64,000 nucleotides of DNA from Azophilus sp965220425. Lineage in GTDB: Bacteria; Pseudomonadota; Gammaproteobacteria; Pseudomonadales; Azotimanducaceae. The first letter of the stretch is position 1, and each line of letters begins with the position of its first letter. The position numbers and the translations under genes were made by a program. The notes beneath the pieces were generated by a model. The model ran no database searches. It was given only the letters and a program-made list of their open reading frames with translations, and was not told the DNA's origin. The stretch is taken from positions 4,030,001 to 4,094,000 of the forward strand of contig OZ244830.1 of the NCBI GenBank assembly GCA_965220425.1. Reading direction: 5' to 3'. This document shows, piece by piece, positions 9,175 to 17,447 of this stretch.

Positions 9175-10401
9175 TTATCCGATATCGAGCGCGTCTTCCG
9201 GTCGCGGCGTGTCACTGGCGTAGCCCGCGGCCGGTAGGATCTGCGGCATCTCGCGTCGCACGATGTCCCAGATGAAGCCCGTCAACTCGCGCGCCACGGC
9301 GACGTTCGCCTGCTTGCTGTTCTTGCCCGCCTTAAGCAGGTGCCGATAGCGGCCGCACAAGCGGCGCTGCGCCTTCCAGGCAATCGCCTTGGCCTCCTCC
9401 GATGCCGCAGCCGCCTTGCGTTCGAGATGCGCGGTGCGCCGCGCCGGAAACCGGTAACACCAGGCCGATTCCACCAGCACGCGCCGCGCCTGGCGGTTGC
9501 CGGTCCGGGTGATCCCGCCCTGGCGGCGGCGCCCCCCGGAACTGTGTTCGCTCGGCACCAGCCCCAGATAGGCCATCAACTGCCCTGGCTTGTCGAAGCG
9601 GCTCACGTCGCCCAACTCCGAAAGCACTGTCATCGCCGTGATCACATCAACGCCGCGCAACGCAATGAGCGAGCGCACCACCGGCGCCATCGACCAGCCC
9701 GCCAACGCCTCATGCAACTGCTTCGTCAACGCCGATACCCGATCGCTCGCCGCACGCACGCCATCCAGGTATTCCCGAAACGCCCATTCCTGCCAGTCCC
9801 GCTCGAAGCGCTGGCCGTCCAGCCACGCAAAGTGCGCCTGCGTCCAGCAACTGCGCGACCAGTGCCGACCATGGCGTAGCAGAAACGCGCCCAGTTGCTG
9901 GCGCGCCTTGCGCTCGGCGTTCTTGAAATCCGCCCGCGTGCGCACCAGGTCCCGCATCGCCTCCTGCTCCTCGTCCGGAACCCACACCGGCGTCAACTCC
10001 CCGCTGCGCGACAACCGCGCCAGCTTGCAGGCATCACGCCGATCCGTCTTGATCCGCTCGCCTGGCGCCTTCGGGATCCGCGACGGCGCCACCACCGCAC
10101 AATCGAAACCCAACCCCTTCAGTTGACGGTACACCTCGTAACCGCACGGACCCGCCTCGTAACAGAACTGGATCACCTCGCCGTCGTACCGTCGGACCAG
10201 CTTATCGGCCAGCTTGCCGATCGCCGTCGGTTGGTTGGCCAACTCCCCCAAATAGGTGGGCGATTCCCGGCCCGCCGGCGCCACCGCCACCGCAATGGTG
10301 TCCTTGTGCACGTCCAAGCCGACATAAGCCGCATAGTTGATGTCCGATCTCCGCACTTGCCCGGATACCGTTTCCGCTTCGTTTGCTCTAAAGTCTTGCA
10401 T
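9175..10401 (-). CDS. IS110-family DEDD transposase (recombinase)
   Basis: The 408-residue protein has the RuvC-like DEDD domain at the N-terminus with candidate catalytic residues D30 (GLDVHKDT), E82 (CYEAGPCGYE) and D120/D123 (KTDRRDACKLA). The C-terminal Transposase_20 domain contains YLGLVPSEHSSGGRRRQGG and TGNRQARRVLVESAW, where the family's catalytic Ser lies. The ATG at 10401 has GAGGAGG 8 nt upstream. The gene appears intact. IS110 enzymes act with an element-encoded bridge RNA, and the long non-coding stretch downstream is the place to look for it. Confidence 0.93.
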   Translation of the reverse strand: MQDFRANEAETVSGQVRRSDINYAAYVGLDVHKDTIAVAVAPAGRESPTYLGELANQPTAIGKLADKLVRRYDGEVIQFCYEAGPCGYEVYRQLKGLGFDCAVVAPSRIPKAPGERIKTDRRDACKLARLSRSGELTPVWVPDEEQEAMRDLVRTRADFKNAERKARQQLGAFLLRHGRHWSRSCWTQAHFAWLDGQRFERDWQEWAFREYLDGVRAASDRVSALTKQLHEALAGWSMAPVVRSLIALRGVDVITAMTVLSELGDVSRFDKPGQLMAYLGLVPSEHSSGGRRRQGGITRTGNRQARRVLVESAWCYRFPARRTAHLERKAAAASEEAKAIAWKAQRRLCGRYRHLLKAGKNSKQANVAVARELTGFIWDIVRREMPQILPAAGYASDTPRPEDALDIG

Positions 10402-10560
10402 TACCTGCCCTCCTCAATTCTGGCTCTGTCTCGGTGGCCATCATGACCGCCCCCAAGATAATCCACGCGCTTGAGGACGGGCAGGTCAAAACATGATGTC
10501 TAGGGGTTTTTACCCCCGAAGCGTACTGATATCCGCATACGTGGTAATTACCGGCATTGC

Positions 10561-10761
10561 ATGAACAAGGACTCAGCCCACACCAGGTTGCTGAAGGCGT
10601 TTCGTGAGCACGAATCACAGCTCCGGGGCTATCTGCTACAGGGCGAGCGTTCAGTGGCGCCGGTTTCACTCTGCGACGTCGATCCCCCGAAGGAGACGAG
10701 GGATGCCTGGTTACCGGAAGCGGACGTCCAGCATGACCTTGCCGATAACGTCGTGGGATAG
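10561..10761 (+). pseudogene. Small ORF resembling the N-terminus of an ECF sigma factor
   Basis: The 66-codon frame begins MNKDSAHTRLLKAFREHESQLRGYLL, which resembles the first helix of FecI-type ECF sigma factors. After about residue 27 the resemblance ends (QGERSVAPVSLCDVDPPK...). It is best read as a truncated fragment in the insert behind pilD rather than a functional regulator. The match is short and may be chance. Confidence 0.25.
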
Positions 10762-10792
10762 GTGACATGGCAGCGGGAATTCACGAACACCG

Positions 10793-11164
10793 GTGTACCC
10801 GATGACACTGGTTAACTGGTCCTGGAGTTTTATGGCCTTCTACCTCGGCCTGATGCTGTTTATCGGCTATATCGCCAGCAAGCGCATCGCCCATGCCGAT
10901 GACTTTGCTACTGCACGCGGTTCCTATGGACCCTGGGGACGCGCCATTATTCTCCACGAGACGATCAGTGTGCTCACGCAATACACGGTTCATCTTGCAA
11001 AGTTTCCGGTCAGAGGGCCAGCGGTAGGGTGGGTAATGACCTCGGTCTTTGATAAAGAAGACACGCTGGTTGCCGAATGCCTGCTGAACCAGGCCATGGT
11101 CAAGGAGAGTTACGAGCGCTACGCAGAGGAGGCGGTGGCACTACACCGCCTCTTGACGAAGTAG
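10793..11164 (+). pseudogene. Chimeric ORF: sodium:solute symporter N-terminus joined to unrelated sequence
   Basis: The first 43 residues, through LVNWSWSFMAFYLGLMLFIGYIAS and ADDFATARGSYGPW, look like the first transmembrane helix and following loop of an SSS-family symporter. From GRAIILHETISVL onward the sequence is not that family (AVGWVMTSVFDKEDTLVAECLLNQAMVKESYERYAEEA...), and I do not recognise it. The frame is probably a deletion product that joins two genes. With one membrane segment it cannot be a transporter. It ends 16 bp before the likely antitoxin start. Confidence 0.45.
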
Positions 11165-11180
11165 CTACCAGGAGCTACTT
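11159..11180. promoter_or_regulatory. Dyad upstream of the toxin-antitoxin pair, probable autoregulatory operator
   Basis: AAGTAGCT and AGCTACTT are perfect inverted arms separated by 6 bp (ACCAGG), ending at the possible TTG start of the antitoxin gene. Phd-type antitoxins, alone or with toxin, usually bind such palindromes over their own promoter. It also covers the stop of the preceding chimeric ORF, so a hairpin role cannot be excluded. Confidence 0.5.
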
Positions 11181-11482
11181 TGCTGCCCATGCGATCCATT
11201 GGCGTCAAGATGCTGAATAGCCGGCTGAGCGAGTATGTGCGCTTGGCGGCCTCCGGCGAAACGGTCCTGGTCACCGACCGAGACCGGGTTGTAGCCGAAC
11301 TCGGCCCGCCAAAACGAACTCGAAGTCCCGTGCTTGCGGATTCGCTCCTTGCCGATGCCGTGCGCAAGGGCTGGCTGAGGCCCCCTGTCTTGCCGGCAGA
11401 CGATGCACCGCCAACGCCGAGGCCAATCGCCCCTTTGAGCGAACTCCTCCGCGAGCTCGATGGAGACCGAAGCGAGCGGTGA
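11180..11482 (+). CDS. Phd/YefM-family antitoxin
   Basis: The 100-residue protein has the Phd/YefM DNA-binding fold signature near its N-terminus (IGVKMLNSRLSEYVRLAASGETVLVTDRDRVVAEL), followed by a proline-rich tail that would wrap the toxin. The TTG at 11180 has AGGAG 5 nt upstream; an ATG at 11189 is the alternative start. The stop overlaps the toxin GTG start by 4 bp, which indicates translational coupling. It would neutralise the PIN-domain toxin encoded next and repress the pair. Confidence 0.85.
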   Translation: MLPMRSIGVKMLNSRLSEYVRLAASGETVLVTDRDRVVAELGPPKRTRSPVLADSLLADAVRKGWLRPPVLPADDAPPTPRPIAPLSELLRELDGDRSER

Positions 11483-11874
11483 TTTATGTCGATACCTCCG
11501 TTGCGCTGGCGCAGCTTCTCGCGGAGGACCGCCGGCCACCCTCTTCGCTATGGAGCGAGACGCTGGTCGCCAGCCGCTTGCTTGAATACGAGGTCTGGAC
11601 ACGCCTGCACTCGCGTAACCTCGCGGAGTCCCACGGCGAAGCGGCTCGAAGTCTCATAGGGCGCTTCGCATTGCTGGAACTTGCTCCACCCGTGCTGGCT
11701 CGCGCATTGGACGCCTTTCCAGCGCCTGTTCGCACACTTGACGCGCTGCACCTCGCGTCGTTCGAATACCTGCGCGAGAACGGGCAGAGGGTCCAACTCG
11801 CCAGCTACGATCGCCGCATGGTTATCGTCGCCGAGGCCATGGAGTTGCCGATCTTTGACCTGCAAGAACGTTGA
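11479..11874 (+). CDS. PIN-domain toxin, VapC-like ribonuclease
   Basis: The 131-residue PIN-domain protein starts at a GTG overlapping the antitoxin stop (MIYVDTSVALAQLLAE). The acidic metal site is visible: D5 in YVDTS, E36 in LLEYEVWTRL, the aspartate of RTLDALHLASFEYL, and LASYDRRMVIVAEAMELPIFD near the end. VapC toxins cleave tRNA or rRNA; the target here is unknown. It pairs with the Phd-type antitoxin, a common mixed arrangement. The pair sits on the accessory segment between pilD and argJ. Confidence 0.88.
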   Translation: MIYVDTSVALAQLLAEDRRPPSSLWSETLVASRLLEYEVWTRLHSRNLAESHGEAARSLIGRFALLELAPPVLARALDAFPAPVRTLDALHLASFEYLRENGQRVQLASYDRRMVIVAEAMELPIFDLQER

Positions 11875-12148
11875 CCACACCTCACGCCCCCTATCGTCGT
11901 CCTGAAATAACTCCCCATGCACCGGCGTTCCACACCACTCGCCATATACACGTTTATTCTTCGATCCCCCGCGTCGGACTACGGCGGGGGTGGGGGCGCA
12001 CTGATGTTTCGCGACACCGCGATGAGCGCTTTGCCCTTTTTGCCGCGGCTTGTCGATCGCCAGGCTACGTGGCCGCCCGCATAGCGCATCGGCAACCGAT
12101 CGACGCGAGTGGAGCGGTGAGCAGATCGCGCGAACTTGGCGCGATCGG
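11875..12148. other. Intergenic segment with a degenerate copy of the pilD 3' end
   Basis: Bases 11990-12034 (gcgcactgatgtttcgcga, then ccgcgatgagcgctttg) repeat the last 45 bp of pilD at 8626-8671 with about five differences. The rest shows no gene. Just before the argJ stop codon a stem-loop is encoded at 12124-12146. The duplication brackets the whole insert behind pilD. Confidence 0.65.
12124..12146 (-). terminator. Stem-loop immediately after argJ
   Basis: GATCGCGC and GCGCGATC form a perfect 8-bp stem with a 7-base loop, starting 3 bases after the argJ stop. There is no T-run, so it is a candidate transcript-end hairpin rather than a classic intrinsic terminator. Confidence 0.45.
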
Positions 12149-13372
12149 TCAGGTACGGTACTCCGCGTTGATACGCACGTACTCGTAGGACAGGTCGGTG
12201 GTCCAGACCGTCTCACTGCAGGCGCCGCGACCCAGATCGATATCGATGGTGTATTCGTCCCGGCCCATGACCTCGGCGGCAGCAGCTTCGTCGTAGTCGT
12301 CGGCCACAAGGCCTTCGCGCGCAATGACCACATCGTCGAGGGCCAGCGATACGGCGCTCGGGTCGAGATCCGCAACGCCGGCGCGGCCGATGGCCATGCA
12401 GAAGCGGCCCCAGTTCGGATCGCCTGCGAACAGGGCGGTCTTGACGAGCGGCGATTCCGACACCGTGTAGGCGACTTTCAGACATTCCGCCGCAGTGGCG
12501 CCGCCCCGTACGCGCACGGCCACGAATCGCGTCGCTCCTTCGCCGTCTCGTACGAGGCATTCGGCCAGCGCCCTCGCCACGGCCAGAAGGCCCCCTTTCA
12601 GTTCCTCATAGGCCGGCCCCGAACCGGTGATTTCCGCGTTTCCCGCCTGCCCGGTCGCACACACGACCAAGGAATCGTTGGTGGATGTATCGCCGTCGAC
12701 GGTCACACGGTTGAATGACCGGTCCGCGACCTGCCCGGTCATCTCCTGCAACGCCGGCCCGGCGATTGCGGCATCGCAGCACAGGAAGGCCAGCATGGTC
12801 GCCATATCCGGCTTGATCATCCCGGAGCCCTTGGCGATGCCCGTTATCGTTACGGGTCTGCCGGCAACCTCGATACGAGCGCTCTCGCCCTTGGGTGCGG
12901 TGTCCGTGGTCATGATGGCGCGCGCCGCGTCCGCCCAACCGGCGGGCGACAGTTTCGGGACGGCCTGCTCGATCGCCGAACGCATCGCGTCCACCGGCAA
13001 TCGTTCTCCGATGACGCCCGTCGAGAACGGCAGCACGGACTCGCCGGAGCAATCCGAACCCAGACACCGCGCCACATGCTCACAGAGTATCGTCGCATCC
13101 TCGCGCCCTCCCGCGCCGGTCGCGGCATTGGCGTTGCCGCTGTTGATCAGCAACGCGCGGAGATTGCCGGTTCGGATTCGTTCTTCCGCCATGATCACCG
13201 GAGGCGCGCGAAACGCGTTCTGCGTGAAAACGCCCGCCACCGCGGATTCGCGGGCGAGCTCGATGACCGCCAGGTCGTCGCGCTGCCGCTGCTTGATGCC
13301 GGCACAGGCGGTGGCGAGGCGCACGCCGGCCACCGGCGCCAGCTCGCCGAGCGGCGGGAGATTTACGGCCAT
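12149..13372 (-). CDS. argJ: Ornithine acetyltransferase / N-acetylglutamate synthase ArgJ
   Basis: The 407-residue ArgJ transfers the acetyl group of N-acetylornithine to glutamate in the cyclic arginine pathway. The precursor self-cleaves before the Thr nucleophile in KPDMATMLAFLCCDA, seen at about residue 185. Other family motifs are present: INSGNANAATG, VTVDGDTSTNDS and DPNWGR. I chose MAVNLPPLGEL at 13372, which matches family N-termini, over an upstream in-frame start at 13411. It follows secA on the same strand after about 157 bp containing a repeat fragment. secA-argJ adjacency is common in gammaproteobacteria. Confidence 0.95.
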   Translation of the reverse strand: MAVNLPPLGELAPVAGVRLATACAGIKQRQRDDLAVIELARESAVAGVFTQNAFRAPPVIMAEERIRTGNLRALLINSGNANAATGAGGREDATILCEHVARCLGSDCSGESVLPFSTGVIGERLPVDAMRSAIEQAVPKLSPAGWADAARAIMTTDTAPKGESARIEVAGRPVTITGIAKGSGMIKPDMATMLAFLCCDAAIAGPALQEMTGQVADRSFNRVTVDGDTSTNDSLVVCATGQAGNAEITGSGPAYEELKGGLLAVARALAECLVRDGEGATRFVAVRVRGGATAAECLKVAYTVSESPLVKTALFAGDPNWGRFCMAIGRAGVADLDPSAVSLALDDVVIAREGLVADDYDEAAAAEVMGRDEYTIDIDLGRGACSETVWTTDLSYEYVRINAEYRT

Positions 13373-13482
13373 GAAACCCTCCGAATCGTCCGCGCACCGC
13401 ACCGGTCCCAACCCCGGATGCGCCGGATTCGACGGCTGAGCAATTGCTCTGAATCAGGCCGGGGCAGGGGAGCGCTCACATT

Positions 13483-13495
13483 CGATGCGGGCTAG
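13483..13495. repeat. Terminal fragment of the palindromic repeat family
   Basis: cgatgcgggctag matches the outer 13 bases of the terminal inverted repeat seen in copies A and C, with no partner arm nearby. It lies between secA and argJ. The match is short, so it may be a decayed remnant. Confidence 0.4.
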
Positions 13496-13529
13496 AGAGG
13501 GAAGGCATTGGCTGGGGCGATAGCGCCAA

Positions 13530-16292
13530 TCAGGCGGCCTTGCCGTGGCAGTGCTTGAACTTCCGGCCCGACCCGCACGGACAGGGCTCGTTGCGGCCGA
13601 CCTTGCGTTCGCTGCGAACGAACGGAACGGCCTTGGCGCCCGCTCCGTCCTTCTCGGCCGCGCCGTCGCCCGTAGGCGCCCCGCCACCCCCAGCCATCGC
13701 CGAGGCTTCGGCGTGGGAGTAACGCATGCGTTTTTCCGCCTCTTCGCGGCGCCGCCGCTCCGCCTCGTCGACCGCGCTCGGCGCCTCTATCTGAACCCGG
13801 GACAGGAGCTTCACGACATCGCGCTTGATGTTGAAGAGCAGATCCTGGAACAGCTCGAAAGATTCGCGCTTGTACTCCTGTTTCGGCTGCTTCTGCGCAT
13901 AGGCGCGCAGGTGGATGCTCTGGCGCAGGTAGTCCATGGCCGCCAGGTGTTCCTTCCACCGCTGGTCGAGTATCTGCAGCATGATCTGCTTCTCCACCAG
14001 CCGCACATCCACGCCGTGGCTCCTCCAGAGCGATTCCTTGCTGCCGTACTGCTCCTCGACCTGCGCGAGAATCCTGTCACCCAGGCTCTCCTCGTTGAGT
14101 GAATCTTCCTGGTCCAGCCACTTGCGGACAGGTTGGGTACTTGCGAATTCCGTCGCGAGCGCCTGCTCGAGGCCCTCCACATCCCATTGCTCCTCCACGC
14201 TCTGGGGCGGGATGTACTGGCTGACCACATCGAGCACGACCTCGTCGCGGATGGCCACCAGGGTGTCGACGATGTCGTCGGCCGCCATCAGGTCCCGGCG
14301 CTGCTGGTAGATCACCTGGCGCTGATCGTTGGAGACATCGTCGAATTCCAGCAGGTTCTTGCGGATGTCGAAGTTGCGGCCTTCCACCTTGCGCTGGGCC
14401 CGTTCGATGGCGTTGTTGACCACCCGGTGCTCGATGGCCTCGCCCTGCTCCATGCCGATGCCCTGCATGAACCGCCGCATGCGGTCCGAGGCAAAGATGC
14501 GCAAGAGATTGTCTTCGACGGAGAGGAAGAAGCGCGAGGACCCCGGGTCGCCCTGGCGGCCGGACCGTCCCCGGAGCTGGTTGTCGATACGGCGGCTCTC
14601 GTGCCGCTCCGTACCGACGATGTGCAGCCCGCCCGCTTCCACGACCCGGTTGTGGCGCTCTTCCCAATCCCTCTTCAGCGCCTTCACCCCGGCGTCCGAA
14701 GGATCGTCGAGCCGGGCGACCTCCGCCTCCCAATTGCCGCCCAGGACGATGTCGGTACCGCGGCCCGCCATGTTCGTGGCGATGGTCACGGTGCCCGGCC
14801 GGCCTGCCTGGGCGACGATATCCGCCTCCCTTTCGTGCTGCTTGGCGTTCAATACGTTATGCGGAATCTTGCGCTTGTCGAGTTCCGAGGAAAGGCGTTC
14901 CGAGGCGTCGATGGAGGCGGTGCCCACCAGCACCGGTTGACCGCTCTCCATGCAGTCGGTGATGTCCTCGACGATGGCGTCGTATTTCTCGTCGATGGTC
15001 AGGTATACGAGGTCGTTGTGATCGTCCCGGACCATCGGCATGTGGGTGGGAATGACCACCACGTCCAGGTTATAGATCTGCCGGAACTCGAACGCTTCGG
15101 TATCCGCCGTACCGGTCATCCCGGCCAGTTTCTCGAACAGGCGGAAATAGTTCTGGAAGGTCGTCGACGCCAGCGTCTGGCTTTCGTTCTGAATCGCCAC
15201 CCCTTCCTTGGCTTCGACGGCCTGGTGGATACCTTCCGACCAGCGCCGCCCGGGCATGGCGCGCCCGGTGTGCTCATCGACGATCACGGCCTCGCCGTTG
15301 GCGACCATGTAATCGACATCGCGCTTGAAGAGCGCATGGGCCTTCATGGCGGCCTGCAGGTGGTGCAGCAGATTGAGGTTGCTCGCGGAATAGAGGCTGT
15401 CGTGCTCATCGAGCAGCCCCATCCTGACGAGTTGCCCCTCGACAAAGAGGTGGCCGCGCTCGGTCAGCTCGACCTGCCGGTTCTTCTCGTCGACGATGAA
15501 ATCGCCCTCTTTTTCCGGCGGCGCCTCCGGCCCCGCACCGGGAATCTCCCGCTTCAACCGCAGCGCCAGCCGGTTGGTCTGCTTGTAGAGCTCGGTGCTC
15601 TGTTCGGCAGGCCCGGAAATGATCAGCGGCGTGCGCGCTTCGTCGATCAGTATCGAGTCGACTTCATCGACGATGGCGTAGTGGAGGTCTCGCTGAAACT
15701 TGTCCTCCAGGGTGAACGCCATGTTGTCGCGCAGGTAGTCGAAGCCGAATTCGTTGTTGGTGCCGTAGATAACGTCCGCCTGATAGGCGGTGCGCTTCTC
15801 CATCGGATTCTGTGCGGACTGAATCACCCCCACCGTCAGGCCGAGCGCCCGGTAGATGGGGCCCATCCAGGCGGCGTCCCGGCGGGCCAGGTAATCGTTG
15901 ACCGTGACGATGTGAACGCCGCGGCCGCCAAGAGCGTTGAGATAAGCCGGCAGCGTGGCGACAAGGGTCTTTCCTTCACCGGTCCGCATCTCGGCGATGC
16001 GGCCCTCGTGCAGGGTGACGCCGCCGATGAGCTGAACGTCGAAATGACGCATGTCCTTGGTGCGCCGGGCCGCCTCGCGTACCACGGCAAAGGCCTCGGA
16101 CAGCAGATCGCCAAGGCTCTCGCCTCCCTCGTGGCGTTGGCGCAACGTATCGGTGAACGCCTCGAGATCGGCATCCCGCATCGCCTCGAACCGGGGCTCG
16201 AGCGCATTGATTCGGGCGACTACACGGCCCATGCGCTGCAGTTCGCGGCTGTTCTTGGTACCGAAAACGGCTCGGATCAGCTTTCCAAACAC
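13530..16292 (-). CDS. secA: Preprotein translocase ATPase SecA
   Basis: The 920-residue SecA drives export through SecYEG. Landmarks in order are the Walker A region MRTGEGKTLVATLP, the Walker B/DEAD box VDEVDSILIDEA, GRSGRQGDPGSSRFFLS of motor domain 2, the helical scaffold, and a C-terminal zinc and SecB-binding tail CPCGSGRKFKHCHGK. Length and motifs are normal for the family. It lies between the M23 peptidase gene and argJ, all on the minus strand. The 144 bp upstream contain repeat half-copy B, so its own promoter may be there. Confidence 0.97.
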   Translation of the reverse strand: MFGKLIRAVFGTKNSRELQRMGRVVARINALEPRFEAMRDADLEAFTDTLRQRHEGGESLGDLLSEAFAVVREAARRTKDMRHFDVQLIGGVTLHEGRIAEMRTGEGKTLVATLPAYLNALGGRGVHIVTVNDYLARRDAAWMGPIYRALGLTVGVIQSAQNPMEKRTAYQADVIYGTNNEFGFDYLRDNMAFTLEDKFQRDLHYAIVDEVDSILIDEARTPLIISGPAEQSTELYKQTNRLALRLKREIPGAGPEAPPEKEGDFIVDEKNRQVELTERGHLFVEGQLVRMGLLDEHDSLYSASNLNLLHHLQAAMKAHALFKRDVDYMVANGEAVIVDEHTGRAMPGRRWSEGIHQAVEAKEGVAIQNESQTLASTTFQNYFRLFEKLAGMTGTADTEAFEFRQIYNLDVVVIPTHMPMVRDDHNDLVYLTIDEKYDAIVEDITDCMESGQPVLVGTASIDASERLSSELDKRKIPHNVLNAKQHEREADIVAQAGRPGTVTIATNMAGRGTDIVLGGNWEAEVARLDDPSDAGVKALKRDWEERHNRVVEAGGLHIVGTERHESRRIDNQLRGRSGRQGDPGSSRFFLSVEDNLLRIFASDRMRRFMQGIGMEQGEAIEHRVVNNAIERAQRKVEGRNFDIRKNLLEFDDVSNDQRQVIYQQRRDLMAADDIVDTLVAIRDEVVLDVVSQYIPPQSVEEQWDVEGLEQALATEFASTQPVRKWLDQEDSLNEESLGDRILAQVEEQYGSKESLWRSHGVDVRLVEKQIMLQILDQRWKEHLAAMDYLRQSIHLRAYAQKQPKQEYKRESFELFQDLLFNIKRDVVKLLSRVQIEAPSAVDEAERRRREEAEKRMRYSHAEASAMAGGGGAPTGDGAAEKDGAGAKAVPFVRSERKVGRNEPCPCGSGRKFKHCHGKAA

Positions 16293-16397
16293 GGAACTCT
16301 GCCTGGCTTTTCAGAAGATCGGGAATTTTACCGCTTTTTCGGCTCGATTAACCGCTGGCGCCGAGTGGGGCCGGTTCATGCGGCGCTTTGGCGATGG

Positions 16398-16439
16398 CAT
16401 CGGCGTCCGCGGCGGGAAGTTGGTGAGCGATGCGGGCTA
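16398..16439. repeat. Palindromic repeat, half copy B
   Basis: Only the right half of the element is present: catcggcgtccgcggcggg, then aagttggtgagcgatgcggg and cta. Its last three bases read on the minus strand are the TAG stop codon of the M23 peptidase gene. No opposite arm is found within the next few hundred bases. Confidence 0.75.
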
Positions 16440-17354
16440 CGAGTTCCGCCGGGCGACGTATTTGGCGGGATTGACGTGGCGCCCGTTCTTGAGCACCTCG
16501 ATATGCACATGGGGACCCGTGGTGCGCCCGGTGGCGCCCAGGCTGCCGAGCGAATCTCCCCGCTTGACGATATCTCCCGTCCTGACCCGCAAGTCCGCGT
16601 GATGCGCATAGCGGGTGACATAGCCGTCGCCGTGGTCGATTTCCACCACTTCGCCGTACCCGTAGCGCTGGCCCGCATAGACGACGACGCCCGCCGCGAT
16701 GGCGACGACGTCGGAACCTCTCCGCCCGGCGAAATCGATGCCGGTATGCCAGGCCATCTTGCCGCTGATCGGGTCCAAACGCCTGCCGTACGGCGAGGAA
16801 ATCCAGCCCCGGTTCACGGGCCGGCCGGCCAACCGGGCCGCCTCCCAGTACTCCTTGTTGCCGAGCACCGTTTCCAGTACCTGCAGTTCGTCTTCCCGGT
16901 CACGGATTTCGATGGCCAGGGCGTCCAGTCCAGCCCGCAGGTCGGGTGATTCAAGGACGCTCTCGCAACTGCCGGCCGGCCCCCCCTGGGGGGCGGGCAG
17001 GTCGAAGCCGAATTCATCCAGGGGAACCTGGGCGACATCGGCAACCTGGACGCCCAGAGCCTCCATACGCCACAGGCGGGCCTGCATCTGCGCGAGTTGC
17101 CGGCCCACGGCGCCGCTCTCCGCCATGGCCTGCTTCTCCAGGTCCTGCACACGGGCGCCCTGGTCAGCCAGCCGTTCCCGCCACTCATCGATCATTCCGG
17201 GGATCATGAACTGGCTGGTGATCAGGGGGTACATTGAGGCGCTCAGTACGCCCGCGACTCCCAATACCAGGCAAACGGCGCCGACCGTCACCCGCCAACC
17301 CGCCTGGATCGACCGGGAACCGCCGCCTTGCCTGATCAGTATGATCTTCATCAC
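16437..17354 (-). CDS. M23-family (LytM-type) peptidoglycan endopeptidase, membrane-anchored
   Basis: The 305-residue protein has an N-terminal membrane segment (VTVGAVCLVLGVAGVLSASMYPLI), a coiled-coil stretch at about residues 55-105, and a C-terminal M23 domain from residue about 195. The zinc ligands are visible as H and D in WHTGIDFAG and the HVH motif in GPHVHIEVLKNG. Proteins of this type are regularly encoded between ftsZ/lpxC and secA in gammaproteobacteria and cut cross-links or activate amidases in the periplasm. The stop codon is formed by repeat half-copy B, so the extreme C-terminus may have been changed by insertion of the element. Confidence 0.9.
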   Translation of the reverse strand: MMKIILIRQGGGSRSIQAGWRVTVGAVCLVLGVAGVLSASMYPLITSQFMIPGMIDEWRERLADQGARVQDLEKQAMAESGAVGRQLAQMQARLWRMEALGVQVADVAQVPLDEFGFDLPAPQGGPAGSCESVLESPDLRAGLDALAIEIRDREDELQVLETVLGNKEYWEAARLAGRPVNRGWISSPYGRRLDPISGKMAWHTGIDFAGRRGSDVVAIAAGVVVYAGQRYGYGEVVEIDHGDGYVTRYAHHADLRVRTGDIVKRGDSLGSLGATGRTTGPHVHIEVLKNGRHVNPAKYVARRNS

Positions 17355-17447
17355 CGTCCGGCCGTCATATGGGATCGTTCCGTCGGATAGGCTGGTTCGG
17401 TCACGCTAACCCTTCCACTACCGTGAGCGTGGCCCGCCATTCTCGCC

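Larger units (their letters stand above)
8676..10497 (-). mobile_element. IS110-family element with long non-coding flanks
   Basis: The element contains the transposase gene at 9175-10401. Imperfect inverted repeats sit at 8676-8703 and 10470-10495. They share atgttttgacctg exactly, followed by variants of cccgtc(c)tcaag. This would place the left boundary only two bases after the pilD stop codon. The 3' non-coding side (8676-9174, about 500 bp) is much longer than the 5' side and is rich in dyad symmetry. IS110 elements carry a structured bridge RNA in a non-coding end; in the IS1111 group it is downstream of the gene. Exact boundaries are inferred. Confidence 0.6.

Noticed and set aside
10501..10517. 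ggggtttttacccc as a terminator
   Set aside because: Only a 5-bp stem with loop of T, no downstream T-run.
14133..16949. Very long open frame on the plus strand (about 940 codons) opposite secA and the M23 gene
   Set aside because: It is antisense to two clearly recognised genes and its composition is the usual shadow of GC-rich coding DNA.
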